From positions 62,001 through 126,000 of the forward strand of contig NZ_BLRL01000004.1 in the NCBI RefSeq assembly GCF_015082335.1: a stretch of 64,000 nt of DNA, read 5' to 3'. The position numbers and the translations under genes are program-made. Below are positions 1 through 7,723 of the stretch, in pieces. The stretch is from Moritella sp. F3. GTDB lineage: Bacteria > Pseudomonadota > Gammaproteobacteria > Enterobacterales > Moritellaceae. Each line of letters opens with the position of its first letter. Positions within the stretch are counted from its first letter, which is position 1. Below the pieces are notes generated by a model. The model was given only the letters and a program-made list of their open reading frames with translations. It was not told the DNA's origin and did not search any database.

Positions 1-191
1 CAGACAAAAATACTGCCGCAGGGGAGTTATCTGGTTCTAGTCATAGTAAATTTATTGATGCTGGTAAGCTTGGTTCTGGTGTTGCAGACGGCCTTACTGA
101 CCAATCTAAGCTATTTGTTAGCTGGGCAAATCCAGCATTTTTACCATTTAAACAATACTTAGATACTTATTTCTTTGTGAATAAAAAATAA
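1..191 (+). CDS. 3' end of an unidentified protein (partial)
   Basis: An open frame enters from the left edge and runs from base 3 to a TAA at 189-191. It encodes about 62 residues ending in ...YLDTYFFVNKK. The piece is rich in Gly, Ser and aromatic residues and has no motif I recognise. An 8-bp hairpin (204-230) lies just after the stop, as expected at the end of a transcription unit. The product cannot be named from this fragment. Confidence 0.6.
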   Translation, partial: DKNTAAGELSGSSHSKFIDAGKLGSGVADGLTDQSKLFVSWANPAFLPFKQYLDTYFFVNKK

Positions 192-203
192 AATAATTAT
201 ACG

Positions 204-230
204 TAAGGAGAGGTGCCATACTTCTCCTTA
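204..230 (+). terminator. weak stem-loop after the partial gene
   Basis: Perfect 8-bp arms (taaggaga at 204-211 and tctcctta at 223-230) with an 11-nt loop lie 13 bases after the upstream stop codon. There is no U-tract, so termination is only a guess. Confidence 0.35.
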
Positions 231-357
231 TCTCTGACGACACGACTCTTTTCATTCTAATCTATTTTATTCATTGCCTGTCAGTCTATCTTTCGCTACT
301 GTACTTTTATAGATAAAATTGATATCACAATACCAGTGAGCAGGGAAAGACATTACT

Positions 358-1542
358 ATGAGTTCAGACAAATTAGCCACACAGTTAGTATCAGCAGGAC
401 GCGACAGAAAATTCTCACACGGTTCAGTTAACCCTGTAGTACAACGCGCATCATCAATTGTATTTGAATCAGTTAAAGCAAAAAAAGCAGCGACAGCGAA
501 GCGTGCAGACGGTGAACTTTTTTATGGTCGCCGCGGTACCCAAACGCATTTCTCTTTGCAAGAGGCGATGACCGAACTAGAAGGCGGTGCAGGGTGCGCG
601 CTTTATCCTTGTGGTGCTGCTGCGGTTACTAACTCTATTTTGTCATTTGTGAGTGCGGGCGAGCATATCCTCATGACTGGTGCTGCCTATGAACCAACGC
701 AAGATTTTTGTAATGTGATGTTAGCTAAAATGAACGTAGCAACGACGTATTACGATCCGATGCTAGGCGAAGGTATTGCGGCATTAATGCAAGACAATAC
801 TAGCGTGGTATTTCTAGAATCACCAAGTTCAGTCACCATGGAAGTACAAGATATTCCAGCGATTGTAAAAGCAGTGCGCGCGGTAAATCCTGAAGTGATT
901 ATCATGATGGATAATACGTGGGCTGCGGGAGTATTATTTAAAGCGCTTGAACATGATATCGATATCTCAATTCAAGCGGGCACGAAATACATCATTGGTC
1001 ATTCTGACTATATGTTAGGTACCGCCGTTGCTAATGAGCGTTGCTGGGCACAATTACGTGAGCAGTCTTACCTTATGGGACAAATGGTTGATGCTGATAC
1101 TGCGTACATGGCGAGCCGAGGTTTACGCACTATGGGTATTCGTTTAAAGCAGCATGAAGCTGCAAGTATTCAAGTGGCGAATTGGTTAAGCGCTCGTCCA
1201 GAAGTGGAACGTGTTAATCATCCAGCATTACCAAGTTGTAAAGGCCACGAATTTTACAAACGTGACTTTAATGGTTGTAACGGTTTGTTCTCATTTATTT
1301 TAAAAGACAAATTAAGCAATGAACAACTGGCTAACTACCTCGATAACTTTGCCCATTTCAGCATGGCATATTCATGGGGCGGTTATGAGTCATTAATCTT
1401 GGCTAACCAAGCGTCAGAATTGAATCGTATTAGACCTGCTGGAGATGTTGATTTCACTGGTACGCTAGTGCGTTTACACATTGGTTTGGAAGATGTAGAA
1501 GACTTGATTTCTGATTTAGAAGCGGGTTTTGCTCGACTTTAA
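358..1542 (+). CDS. metC: Cystathionine beta-lyase MetC
   Basis: PLP enzyme that cleaves cystathionine to homocysteine, pyruvate and ammonia, the penultimate step of methionine synthesis; cytoplasmic. The 394-residue protein matches E. coli MetC closely along its length: the [16 protein letters not shown] segment near residues 56-71, the [15 protein letters not shown] stretch, the [13 protein letters not shown] block, and the PLP lysine in [12 protein letters not shown] (about K210). The start is at the family position, although the AGGG ribosome-binding match lies about 12 nt upstream, farther than ideal. It is transcribed alone, convergent with the EamA gene at 1640. The upstream region shares a 15-base string with the metK upstream region. 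Identification is firm. Confidence 0.96.
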   Translation: MSSDKLATQLVSAGRDRKFSHGSVNPVVQRASSIVFESVKAKKAATAKRADGELFYGRRGTQTHFSLQEAMTELEGGAGCALYPCGAAAVTNSILSFVSAGEHILMTGAAYEPTQDFCNVMLAKMNVATTYYDPMLGEGIAALMQDNTSVVFLESPSSVTMEVQDIPAIVKAVRAVNPEVIIMMDNTWAAGVLFKALEHDIDISIQAGTKYIIGHSDYMLGTAVANERCWAQLREQSYLMGQMVDADTAYMASRGLRTMGIRLKQHEAASIQVANWLSARPEVERVNHPALPSCKGHEFYKRDFNGCNGLFSFILKDKLSNEQLANYLDNFAHFSMAYSWGGYESLILANQASELNRIRPAGDVDFTGTLVRLHIGLEDVEDLISDLEAGFARL

Positions 1543-1591
1543 ATACTCAGATGTAATGAACCAAAAGCAATGAACTAGTAATCATTAATAA

Positions 1592-1625
1592 AGTAACGGA
1601 CTAAAGCTAATACTAGTCCGTTACT
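1592..1625. terminator. 12-bp perfect inverted repeat between convergent genes
   Basis: Arms agtaacggacta (1592-1603) and tagtccgttact (1614-1625) are exact reverse complements with a 10-nt loop. The hairpin lies between the metC stop and the stop of the convergent transporter gene. It has no strong U-tract on either side, so it may act as a two-way terminator or a 3'-end RNA-stabilising hairpin. Confidence 0.6.
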
Positions 1626-1639
1626 ACTTACTTATAAGA

Positions 1640-2527
1640 TCAAATAAGCACTTCTTTTTTGACAACCTTTCTCGATTTAAACTGCGTCATCGCCACACCT
1701 GTAAGAACCAATGCTCCGCCAATAAACTGATAACTCGATAGCTGCTCATCAAGAATAAAGGTCGCCATGACGGCGGTAAATACCGGTAATAGATTCATAA
1801 ACATTGCCGATTTATCTGCGCCAAGATGTTGGATACTCTGCATCCATAACCAAGTGGCTAAGATTGAAGTTGGTATCGCTGCATATAATACCAAGGGGAG
1901 CGATTCAGTGGTTAGGCTGACTTGGCCGTGGTACGTCAATACTGGCAATAAGATGATGACCGCAAATACCATCTGTACATATAACGCGATCCAGTTGTTA
2001 AACGGTAGACGCCAGCGTTTGAGTAATACGCCGTACAGTGAGTAACTACACGCTGCAATCAGCATATAGGTATCGCCAATGTTAATGCCTTCTGATAACA
2101 AGTTACTGATTTTGCCGTGACTTAGCATATACACTAAACCAGTCAGTGAAATCATCGCACCAAACAAGGCTTTTTTAGTTAATGTCAGTCCGAGTATCGG
2201 CACACTAAACATCAAGCTTAGCAAAGGGACTAAGGCAAAGATCAGCGTCATGTGGGTTGCTGTTGTTGTCGCAGCGGCAAAGTAGGCGAGGGATTGATTA
2301 ATCGCCATGCCCAGTAAGGCAAGGAATGCTAGCTTAGATAAATAAGGCTTAATTGCATGGCGTTTTTTCCATACAGGTTTGATTAAAAAAGGCGTTAAGG
2401 TAATTAAGGCGATAAACCAACGATAGAAAGAAATCGTTTCGGGTGCGATCACATTGGCCGATAAGATATTAACAATCGAATTGCCTGACCAGATGATAAC
2501 CGTGAATAGCGGGAGTAAAAAGTACAT
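1640..2527 (-). CDS. EamA-type (drug/metabolite) transporter
   Basis: Inner-membrane exporter of the drug/metabolite transporter superfamily. The 295-residue protein has about ten hydrophobic segments arranged as two EamA repeats. The opening FTVIIWSGNSIVNILSA and the mid-protein NIGDTYMLIAACSYSLYGVLLKR are typical starts of repeats 1 and 2. The C-terminus is short and basic (KSRKVVKKEVLI). Substrate cannot be read from sequence; relatives export amino acids or metabolites. It follows a second EamA gene on the same strand (2669-3547) across a 141-bp gap containing a perfect hairpin, so the two may be separate units. Confidence 0.85.
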   Translation of the reverse strand: MYFLLPLFTVIIWSGNSIVNILSANVIAPETISFYRWFIALITLTPFLIKPVWKKRHAIKPYLSKLAFLALLGMAINQSLAYFAAATTTATHMTLIFALVPLLSLMFSVPILGLTLTKKALFGAMISLTGLVYMLSHGKISNLLSEGINIGDTYMLIAACSYSLYGVLLKRWRLPFNNWIALYVQMVFAVIILLPVLTYHGQVSLTTESLPLVLYAAIPTSILATWLWMQSIQHLGADKSAMFMNLLPVFTAVMATFILDEQLSSYQFIGGALVLTGVAMTQFKSRKVVKKEVLI

Positions 2528-2589
2528 GGGATCTGCTTACGTATAAAAAGAAGATTGTAGCAGAGAATATAATGTAATTTATAGAGAAT

Positions 2590-2629
2590 AAACCAAGGTG
2601 ACGTAATGAGGTAGAATCATCACCTTGGT
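2590..2629 (-). terminator. 11-bp perfect hairpin between the two EamA genes
   Basis: aaccaaggtga (2590-2600) and tcaccttggtt (2619-2629) are exact reverse complements with an 18-nt loop. On the minus strand the stem follows the stop of the gene at 2669 and is followed by a short U-containing stretch, which fits a weak terminator. Confidence 0.5.
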
Positions 2630-2668
2630 TCAGCGTTATTTGCGGATTTTATTACCTGTACGCTATTC

Positions 2669-3547
2669 TTACTGCGTTAGCGTTTTTTGCGATACGCGTT
2701 TCTTAACGACTGTTTCATTAAACACCAATGACAGAATAATTATACTACCGCCTAATGCCAATTTAACTAAGTCTGCATCACGATTCCAAATCACTAAGTT
2801 AACTAATAAGCCTAATGGCACCAGTACATTGTTCATCGCTGCTAATGTCCCTGCGTTAACCAAACACGCGCCTTTATTCCACATGAAGTAACCTAAACCT
2901 GAAGCGATAATACCAAGGTAAGTTAATACGCTCCATTGCGTTGTGGTTGTTGGCATTTTTTCAGTGCTACCCAGTAACATGAATGCGATAGCTGCAATCA
3001 GGAATGCGCCAATATAAAATAAGCCAAATACTTCGCTATGTTTCACATCTTTTAATTCGTTTTCTGATAATTTCTTATAAGCCACTTGGCCAATCGCCAT
3101 GGCAATATTCGCGCCTTGAACAACTAAGAAACCAATGACAAAACCTTCATTAATGCCTGCGTATTTAATGACAACTGCACCGAGTACAGCGATAAACGCA
3201 GTACCTAAATACCAAGGGCTGAAACGTGAATGTAATAAGTCATCAATCAAGGTTACATAGATAGGCGTGAATACCGTAAACAGGAGTACTTCAGGCACGG
3301 ATAGCAGTAGGAATGATTGATAATAGAAACCATACATAATACCCAACTGACAAGCGCCGATAGTCATCACTTTAATAATGGTCGAACGGGCGAGGTTACC
3401 CAGGCGTAAAAATGGGATGAATACCAACATCGCTAAACCGATACGGAATAATACCGAGAACCAAGCATCAACCTGACCGGACAAATAAACCCCGATAAGA
3501 CTAAATGAAAAAGCCCATACTAAATTTGTAATGATTAAAAAATGCAT
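2669..3547 (-). CDS. EamA-type transporter, second paralogous family
   Basis: 292-residue, roughly ten-helix drug/metabolite transporter. It begins MHFLIITNLVWAFSFSLIGVY and has a mid-protein signature VIGFLVVQGANIAMAIGQVAYKKL that marks the second EamA repeat. The N-terminal sequence resembles the carboxylate/amino-acid/amine exporter branch more than the neighbouring EamA protein, so the two are not recent duplicates. It is likely an inner-membrane efflux carrier of unknown substrate. It ends in a basic tail (VVKKRVSQKTLTQ). Confidence 0.83.
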   Translation of the reverse strand: MHFLIITNLVWAFSFSLIGVYLSGQVDAWFSVLFRIGLAMLVFIPFLRLGNLARSTIIKVMTIGACQLGIMYGFYYQSFLLLSVPEVLLFTVFTPIYVTLIDDLLHSRFSPWYLGTAFIAVLGAVVIKYAGINEGFVIGFLVVQGANIAMAIGQVAYKKLSENELKDVKHSEVFGLFYIGAFLIAAIAFMLLGSTEKMPTTTTQWSVLTYLGIIASGLGYFMWNKGACLVNAGTLAAMNNVLVPLGLLVNLVIWNRDADLVKLALGGSIIILSLVFNETVVKKRVSQKTLTQ

Positions 3548-3773
3548 TCCGTTACCTTAATTAATAGATGTCTGCAGATTTAACGACGATTGCCGAAAAT
3601 AGTAACTAGAGTTTATATTTTGCTTGGTTTACATTACAGGCTTGTGTTTTAAATTTGCCATTTTGATTTACGTCAGAGTAATAAATGAGCATTTGTAAGT
3701 TGTGAATACGAGTATATTTAATGTTGATATAATTAATATTAGCTGTTTATTTTCGAATATCGAGATCGTTAAA

Positions 3774-4958
3774 ATGATGAAACTAAGTGCTTTATTACCT
3801 TTGCCTTTGCCTTTGCCTTTACCTTTAATTTTGCTGGTGGCGTTTAATTCTGCTGCTAACGTAGCGGTAAACCCTATTTTTCAATTAGAAGCCAAACCTG
3901 AAATTGGTGAAATGGTGACGTCATCTAACGCTGAACTGTGTGAAGTTGCCAAAGGTTCTGTGGATTATCTTAATTTGGGGGAAGATTATGACCCCGGTAT
4001 TATCACCGCCGGCATAACTGCACAATTTGGTGGTGATTTAGACCGCGTAAAACGCACACTTAATTTTATTTGCCAGGTAGAGCAAGAAGATAAATTAGCG
4101 GGTACTAAAAGCCGTCTTATGGATGCCGATTTTATTGCAGAGCACTTTGACGTGATCCGTTGGATGCCAGATAAAAACCAAGCGCAGGGCTTTGCTAAAG
4201 ACAAACCGCTGTTGAAAAATATCCCTGACGATAAAATCTTACTGACTAAATATTATATTAAACTTGCGAAAGGAACTGCCAGGCAAACGCCTGAAACCCC
4301 TTATGCGTTATATGCTATTCCGAATGATGAAAAAGACCTTACGCTTGAGCAAGCTAATGCTGACCCGAGTTTGACCCGTCATCAACTGACTAAGCAAGAC
4401 GTCATAACAGGTATTTTGGATAAAGATAAATTAGCCCAGCCGATGGTTTGGCTATCGCGTTACGACTTAGAAGACTCATTAATGCAGGGCACTGTCAAAG
4501 TCGACTTTACGACTGATAAAAGTACGAGTGGTGATATTTCCGGTAACAATAGTGACGATCGCAGTGAGATCACCAGCCAGTTCTTTAACGTACATCGTAA
4601 TAATGGCATTGGTTATAAACGTAATTTAAAGAAAGAGCAGCAGGGGCGTTATTGGTACTTCAAGAAAACTGAATCGGTCATGGGCTACGGTAAAGATGCT
4701 AACTATAAGATCCCTGTTTATCCGCTAGTTACAGTTGCTGGCGATTTAGCGCACTTAGGCTTAGGCAAACTGATTATGCTGACCCACAATGGCGAAAGTC
4801 GTTTAACCGTATTAGCTGACACGGGCGGGGCTTTTGAGAATAATCAATATCAACTCGATTACCTCGGCGGTTACTTCAAAAACTGGGATGACTATATTAA
4901 TACTTATCGCACTTTCCCTGATTATTTTGAAGCACGGATATTATTGTTGAAAGAATAG
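3774..4958 (+). CDS. Secreted protein with a possible 3D (MltA-like) C-terminal domain
   Basis: The frame is open from a GTG at 3702, but the ATG at 3774 is preferred because a signal peptide starts there: MMKL, then a Leu-Pro repeat core and a likely cleavage near FNSAANVA, giving a 394-residue precursor. The Leu-Pro core is encoded by tandem hexamers. The C-terminal region (about the last 80 residues) contains LTVLADTGGAF followed by LDYLGGYFKNW. This resembles the DTGG-A...D motif of the 3D double-psi barrel domain of MltA-type lytic transglycosylases. The middle has no motif I recognise. A cell-wall role is inferred only from this resemblance. It stands alone and is convergent with the fimbrial operon. 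Confidence 0.7.
   Translation: MMKLSALLPLPLPLPLPLILLVAFNSAANVAVNPIFQLEAKPEIGEMVTSSNAELCEVAKGSVDYLNLGEDYDPGIITAGITAQFGGDLDRVKRTLNFICQVEQEDKLAGTKSRLMDADFIAEHFDVIRWMPDKNQAQGFAKDKPLLKNIPDDKILLTKYYIKLAKGTARQTPETPYALYAIPNDEKDLTLEQANADPSLTRHQLTKQDVITGILDKDKLAQPMVWLSRYDLEDSLMQGTVKVDFTTDKSTSGDISGNNSDDRSEITSQFFNVHRNNGIGYKRNLKKEQQGRYWYFKKTESVMGYGKDANYKIPVYPLVTVAGDLAHLGLGKLIMLTHNGESRLTVLADTGGAFENNQYQLDYLGGYFKNWDDYINTYRTFPDYFEARILLLKE
3792..3827 (+). repeat. CCTTTG/CCTTTA hexamer repeat in a signal peptide
   Basis: About five to six contiguous hexamers of the form CCTTTG or CCTTTA encode alternating Leu and Pro in the hydrophobic core of the signal peptide of the gene starting at 3774. Changes in copy number would stay in frame and alter only the core length. 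Confidence 0.8.
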
Positions 4959-4975
4959 CAGTCGCAATTGCTATG

Positions 4976-5012
4976 GCAGAACCCCGATATTCAATAATCA
5001 ACTGGGTTCTGC
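4976..5012. terminator. 9-bp inverted repeat between convergent genes
   Basis: gcagaaccc (4976-4984) and gggttctgc (5004-5012) are exact reverse complements with a 19-nt loop. They sit between the stops of the secreted protein and the convergent OmpA-family gene. No U-tract follows on either strand. Confidence 0.5.
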
Positions 5013-5041
5013 TGGCTGCTCAGTAGTGTTCATCAGGCTGT

Positions 5042-5953
5042 TTATTGATAAACCACGTTGTTTTTAATATAGATAACCTCTACACGGCGGTTCTTAATAC
5101 GCCCAGCGCGGGTTTTATTTGACGCGATTGGGTTTGCCTCGCCTTTCCAAGCAGTATTAATCACTTCTTTATTCACTCCTAGTTTAATAAAGTAATCTCG
5201 TACCGCTTCGGCACGTTTTTTAGAAAGCTTGAAGTTGTAAGCTTCTGGGCCACTGGTATCGGTATACGCAACTATCTCAACGCTTATCTCTACACGACTC
5301 GCACGCATTTTTTGGGCTAGTTGTGCCAAGGCACTGCTATCACTAATTTCTGCACTATCAAACTTAAATAAGGTATTGCTATTAAGTGTTGTTGGCACTA
5401 TCACTGGCTCAGGTGGAGCTACAATTTTAGCTGCTGGTTTGGGTTTACCAAATTTATAATTAATACCGACGCTGAACTCATACAGATCATCTTCAGTATT
5501 AGGGACATCACCAATTAAACGATAACCCGTATCCAATTCTAATTGTTGTGATATTTGGTATTTAAGACCAATACCCCCACTGAGGTTTAAGTCATTACCG
5601 ATAATACTATTCCCCACTTTTGCGTATAGGGCTGCGCGGTCTGAGACATGGTAGCGTCCCATTATATAGGTTGAAAAATCGATTAATTTCTCTGGTTCAG
5701 CCCCCTGTTTAAATTTGCCAAAGGAACTTAAGTCAGATTCAACGGATAAAAAATCATTAAAGTTATAACCCGCCACAACCCCCATACTTGCAGTCGAAGG
5801 GTCCTTATCACTTGTCTGGTTAGTCGCTTCAATATCTAATACCGTTGCGCCTAGTTTTCCACCTAGGTACCAGCCACCATCATCATTAAAGGATTCTGCA
5901 TAACTAAAGCTTGAGCTTAATAATAATAAGACAGATAAATAAACACGGCTCAT
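5042..5953 (-). CDS. OmpA-family outer-membrane protein, last gene of the fimbrial operon
   Basis: 303-residue protein: signal peptide (cleaved near SFSYAES), a beta-barrel of roughly 150 residues (GGWYLGGKLGATVLD ... YEFSVGINYKFG), a Pro/Ala linker (KPKPAAKIVAPPEPVIVP) and a C-terminal OmpA peptidoglycan-binding domain. That domain shows LFKFDSAEIS, AYTDTSGPEAYNFKLSKKRAEAV and the terminal RIKNRRVEV. The start overlaps the stop of the preceding gene by 4 bp, so the two are probably translationally coupled. In this context it may anchor or stabilise the fimbrial assembly at the cell wall; that role is inferred from position alone. Confidence 0.88.
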   Translation of the reverse strand: MSRVYLSVLLLLSSSFSYAESFNDDGGWYLGGKLGATVLDIEATNQTSDKDPSTASMGVVAGYNFNDFLSVESDLSSFGKFKQGAEPEKLIDFSTYIMGRYHVSDRAALYAKVGNSIIGNDLNLSGGIGLKYQISQQLELDTGYRLIGDVPNTEDDLYEFSVGINYKFGKPKPAAKIVAPPEPVIVPTTLNSNTLFKFDSAEISDSSALAQLAQKMRASRVEISVEIVAYTDTSGPEAYNFKLSKKRAEAVRDYFIKLGVNKEVINTAWKGEANPIASNKTRAGRIKNRRVEVIYIKNNVVYQ

Positions 5954-6984
5954 AAACTCACCTCAAACATAATAGTGAAATGATCGGCATAGGTTTTTTC
6001 TTCAACATTTTTGACCGAAATATTGTCGTAACTTACACCCAGCGTAAAAGGGATTAAGCTAGCGCCCGGTGAATGAATTTCTGCTTTACCATCGGTGAGC
6101 ACTTTACCCTGTTCAACGAGTTGGCTACCTGCACTGCAACCTTGGCAGCTGATGTTATAAGGAATAGAGGTTGAGCCACCACTGACTGGTTTTAAGTTGT
6201 AATCATCAATGGCTTTATTAATCAGTACAAACTTCAGGCCATTTTCAAAATAACCCAATGCTGAAACTTTAAAACCCGCTAAACCACTCACGGTGTGTGC
6301 CGTAGTATCATACTTAGGCACGATATGGCCATTACCTAGAACATTAATACGGCTTAATACACTAGGGCTATAGCTAATTTGTACTGAGAAAGTAATAGGT
6401 ACATTACGGTAAGTTTTTACCGTTTCCGAGCCCTTTGCAAAGAAACCATAACTGATCACGGCACTCACGGTACCTGAGTAAACGCCTTTTTTTTTGCCTT
6501 TTAGTTGTGCGATTAAAATACTTTTATCTAGTTTGATAATCGGCTGCACAGCGCTAAAAGGCACCACTGCTTTTTGATAGTTAAGGCTGTTATCTGAAAT
6601 ACAAAAACCACTACCACTGGTGCGTTTAACGGTAATAATACCCATCATGGTTGTTTCATCACAGCTTGGGTAAATATCTGAATACCAGTCACCTTCCCAG
6701 GCAGGGTTGGGCTGATAATTAACACCACTCAGTGTTAGTGGTACAGAAACACGCTCACGACCACTGCTTAACTCAATCGTGAGGTTAGTGGAAGAGGTAT
6801 AAGTGCCCGGTACCCATTTTTTTGTTTCAGGTAAACGCGCAGGTTTAAACCAATAGTTAGGTGTGAGGTATTCACCATTATTACTGGCGTTATACCATTC
6901 TAATTTTTCACCAGTTAACTTACCATTGATGGTAAACGCATGGGCATTAACGGTTAATAAACACAGTAATAATAGGTAACGCAT
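5950..6984 (-). CDS. Probable fimbrial tip/minor subunit of an alternative chaperone-usher system
   Basis: 344-residue exported protein with a clear signal peptide (MRYLLLLCLLTVNAHA). The size suits the tip subunits of CFA/I- or CS1-type fimbriae (CfaE/CblD class, about 360 residues). It is rich in beta-strand patterns and has cysteines in YPSCDET, SGFCIS and ISCQGCSAG that could form disulfides. I could not match it residue by residue to a known adhesin, so the tip role rests on size, secretion signal and position after the chaperone gene. It lies 1 bp after the chaperone stop and overlaps the OmpA gene by 4 bp. Confidence 0.65.
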   Translation of the reverse strand: MRYLLLLCLLTVNAHAFTINGKLTGEKLEWYNASNNGEYLTPNYWFKPARLPETKKWVPGTYTSSTNLTIELSSGRERVSVPLTLSGVNYQPNPAWEGDWYSDIYPSCDETTMMGIITVKRTSGSGFCISDNSLNYQKAVVPFSAVQPIIKLDKSILIAQLKGKKKGVYSGTVSAVISYGFFAKGSETVKTYRNVPITFSVQISYSPSVLSRINVLGNGHIVPKYDTTAHTVSGLAGFKVSALGYFENGLKFVLINKAIDDYNLKPVSGGSTSIPYNISCQGCSAGSQLVEQGKVLTDGKAEIHSPGASLIPFTLGVSYDNISVKNVEEKTYADHFTIMFEVSL

Positions 6985-6985
6985 A

Positions 6986-7720
6986 TTATTGGCCTTGTTT
7001 TAAGGTGATGTCTTGTTTAAATGTTTCATCATGGTTAAGTAACATCACATCTAAGCTTTCTTGTTGTAGCTCTTCTGGTACATGTAAAACCCGTGTTCTG
7101 CCCGCCAGTAGCGTAAAGTTCGCAGTACATAACGCAGGCTTTTCTTCATCGCTTTGTTGCGTGGATTGATTATCTTTACATTGATCAATCAGCAGGGTGA
7201 GCATGGTATTACCGCTGTTTTTAGCGGTGATATTAGTACCGTCATAACTTGCTTGGTATTCAACGTTACTCTCTGAAGCTGGGATAATATAGTAGGGTGA
7301 AAAACCAAATAACATGTTGATTTTTGACTGGTTCTCGCCTTCATTGGTATAAGAAACTGGTTGGATATGGATTTGGAAAACCTGATCTAAGGAACGGTCA
7401 CAGCTGTCGCCACAGATGTTTTCAATTTGAATATCTTTGACCATATTTGGTTCAACCACTAATTTCGATGGTTTGGTTGCTATCTGCCAACTATCTAAAT
7501 TTTTACGTGTATAGGGCGTTTTGATAATTTGATTGTTTTTTATTTCCACCTTCGACACCGAAGTTTTTAAGAAGTAAGTAATATTGTCGGTATTATCCAG
7601 CGTTAAAATACCTGCTTTATCGTCAGCATTAACAAGCATTAAGCTGCTGATCGACATTGCTGATACCGGTGTTGCACTGATTACTAAGCACATCATTAAA
7701 AGTTGTTTAATTGTTTTCAT
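6986..7720 (-). CDS. Periplasmic fimbrial chaperone of the alternative (CS1/ECP-like) type
   Basis: 244-residue protein with a signal peptide (MKTIKQLLMMCLVISATPVSA). The domain order fits two Ig-like chaperone domains: an N-terminal region with ITYFLKTSVSKVEI and KPSKLVVEPNMVKDIQI, then a second domain with NITAKNSGNTMLTLLIDQC. The NSGN...LLIDQC segment is like that of alternative-family chaperones such as CfaA/EcpB. The FSPYYIIP segment matches the usual position of the interdomain strand. It would hold pilin subunits for the usher encoded just upstream, whose stop is 3 bp away. Confidence 0.75.
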   Translation of the reverse strand: MKTIKQLLMMCLVISATPVSAMSISSLMLVNADDKAGILTLDNTDNITYFLKTSVSKVEIKNNQIIKTPYTRKNLDSWQIATKPSKLVVEPNMVKDIQIENICGDSCDRSLDQVFQIHIQPVSYTNEGENQSKINMLFGFSPYYIIPASESNVEYQASYDGTNITAKNSGNTMLTLLIDQCKDNQSTQQSDEEKPALCTANFTLLAGRTRVLHVPEELQQESLDVMLLNHDETFKQDITLKQGQ

Positions 7721-7723
7721 TAT

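Noticed and set aside
1767-2045. 92-residue plus-strand frame inside the EamA gene
   Set aside because: Antisense shadow of a well-supported transporter; composition not protein-like.
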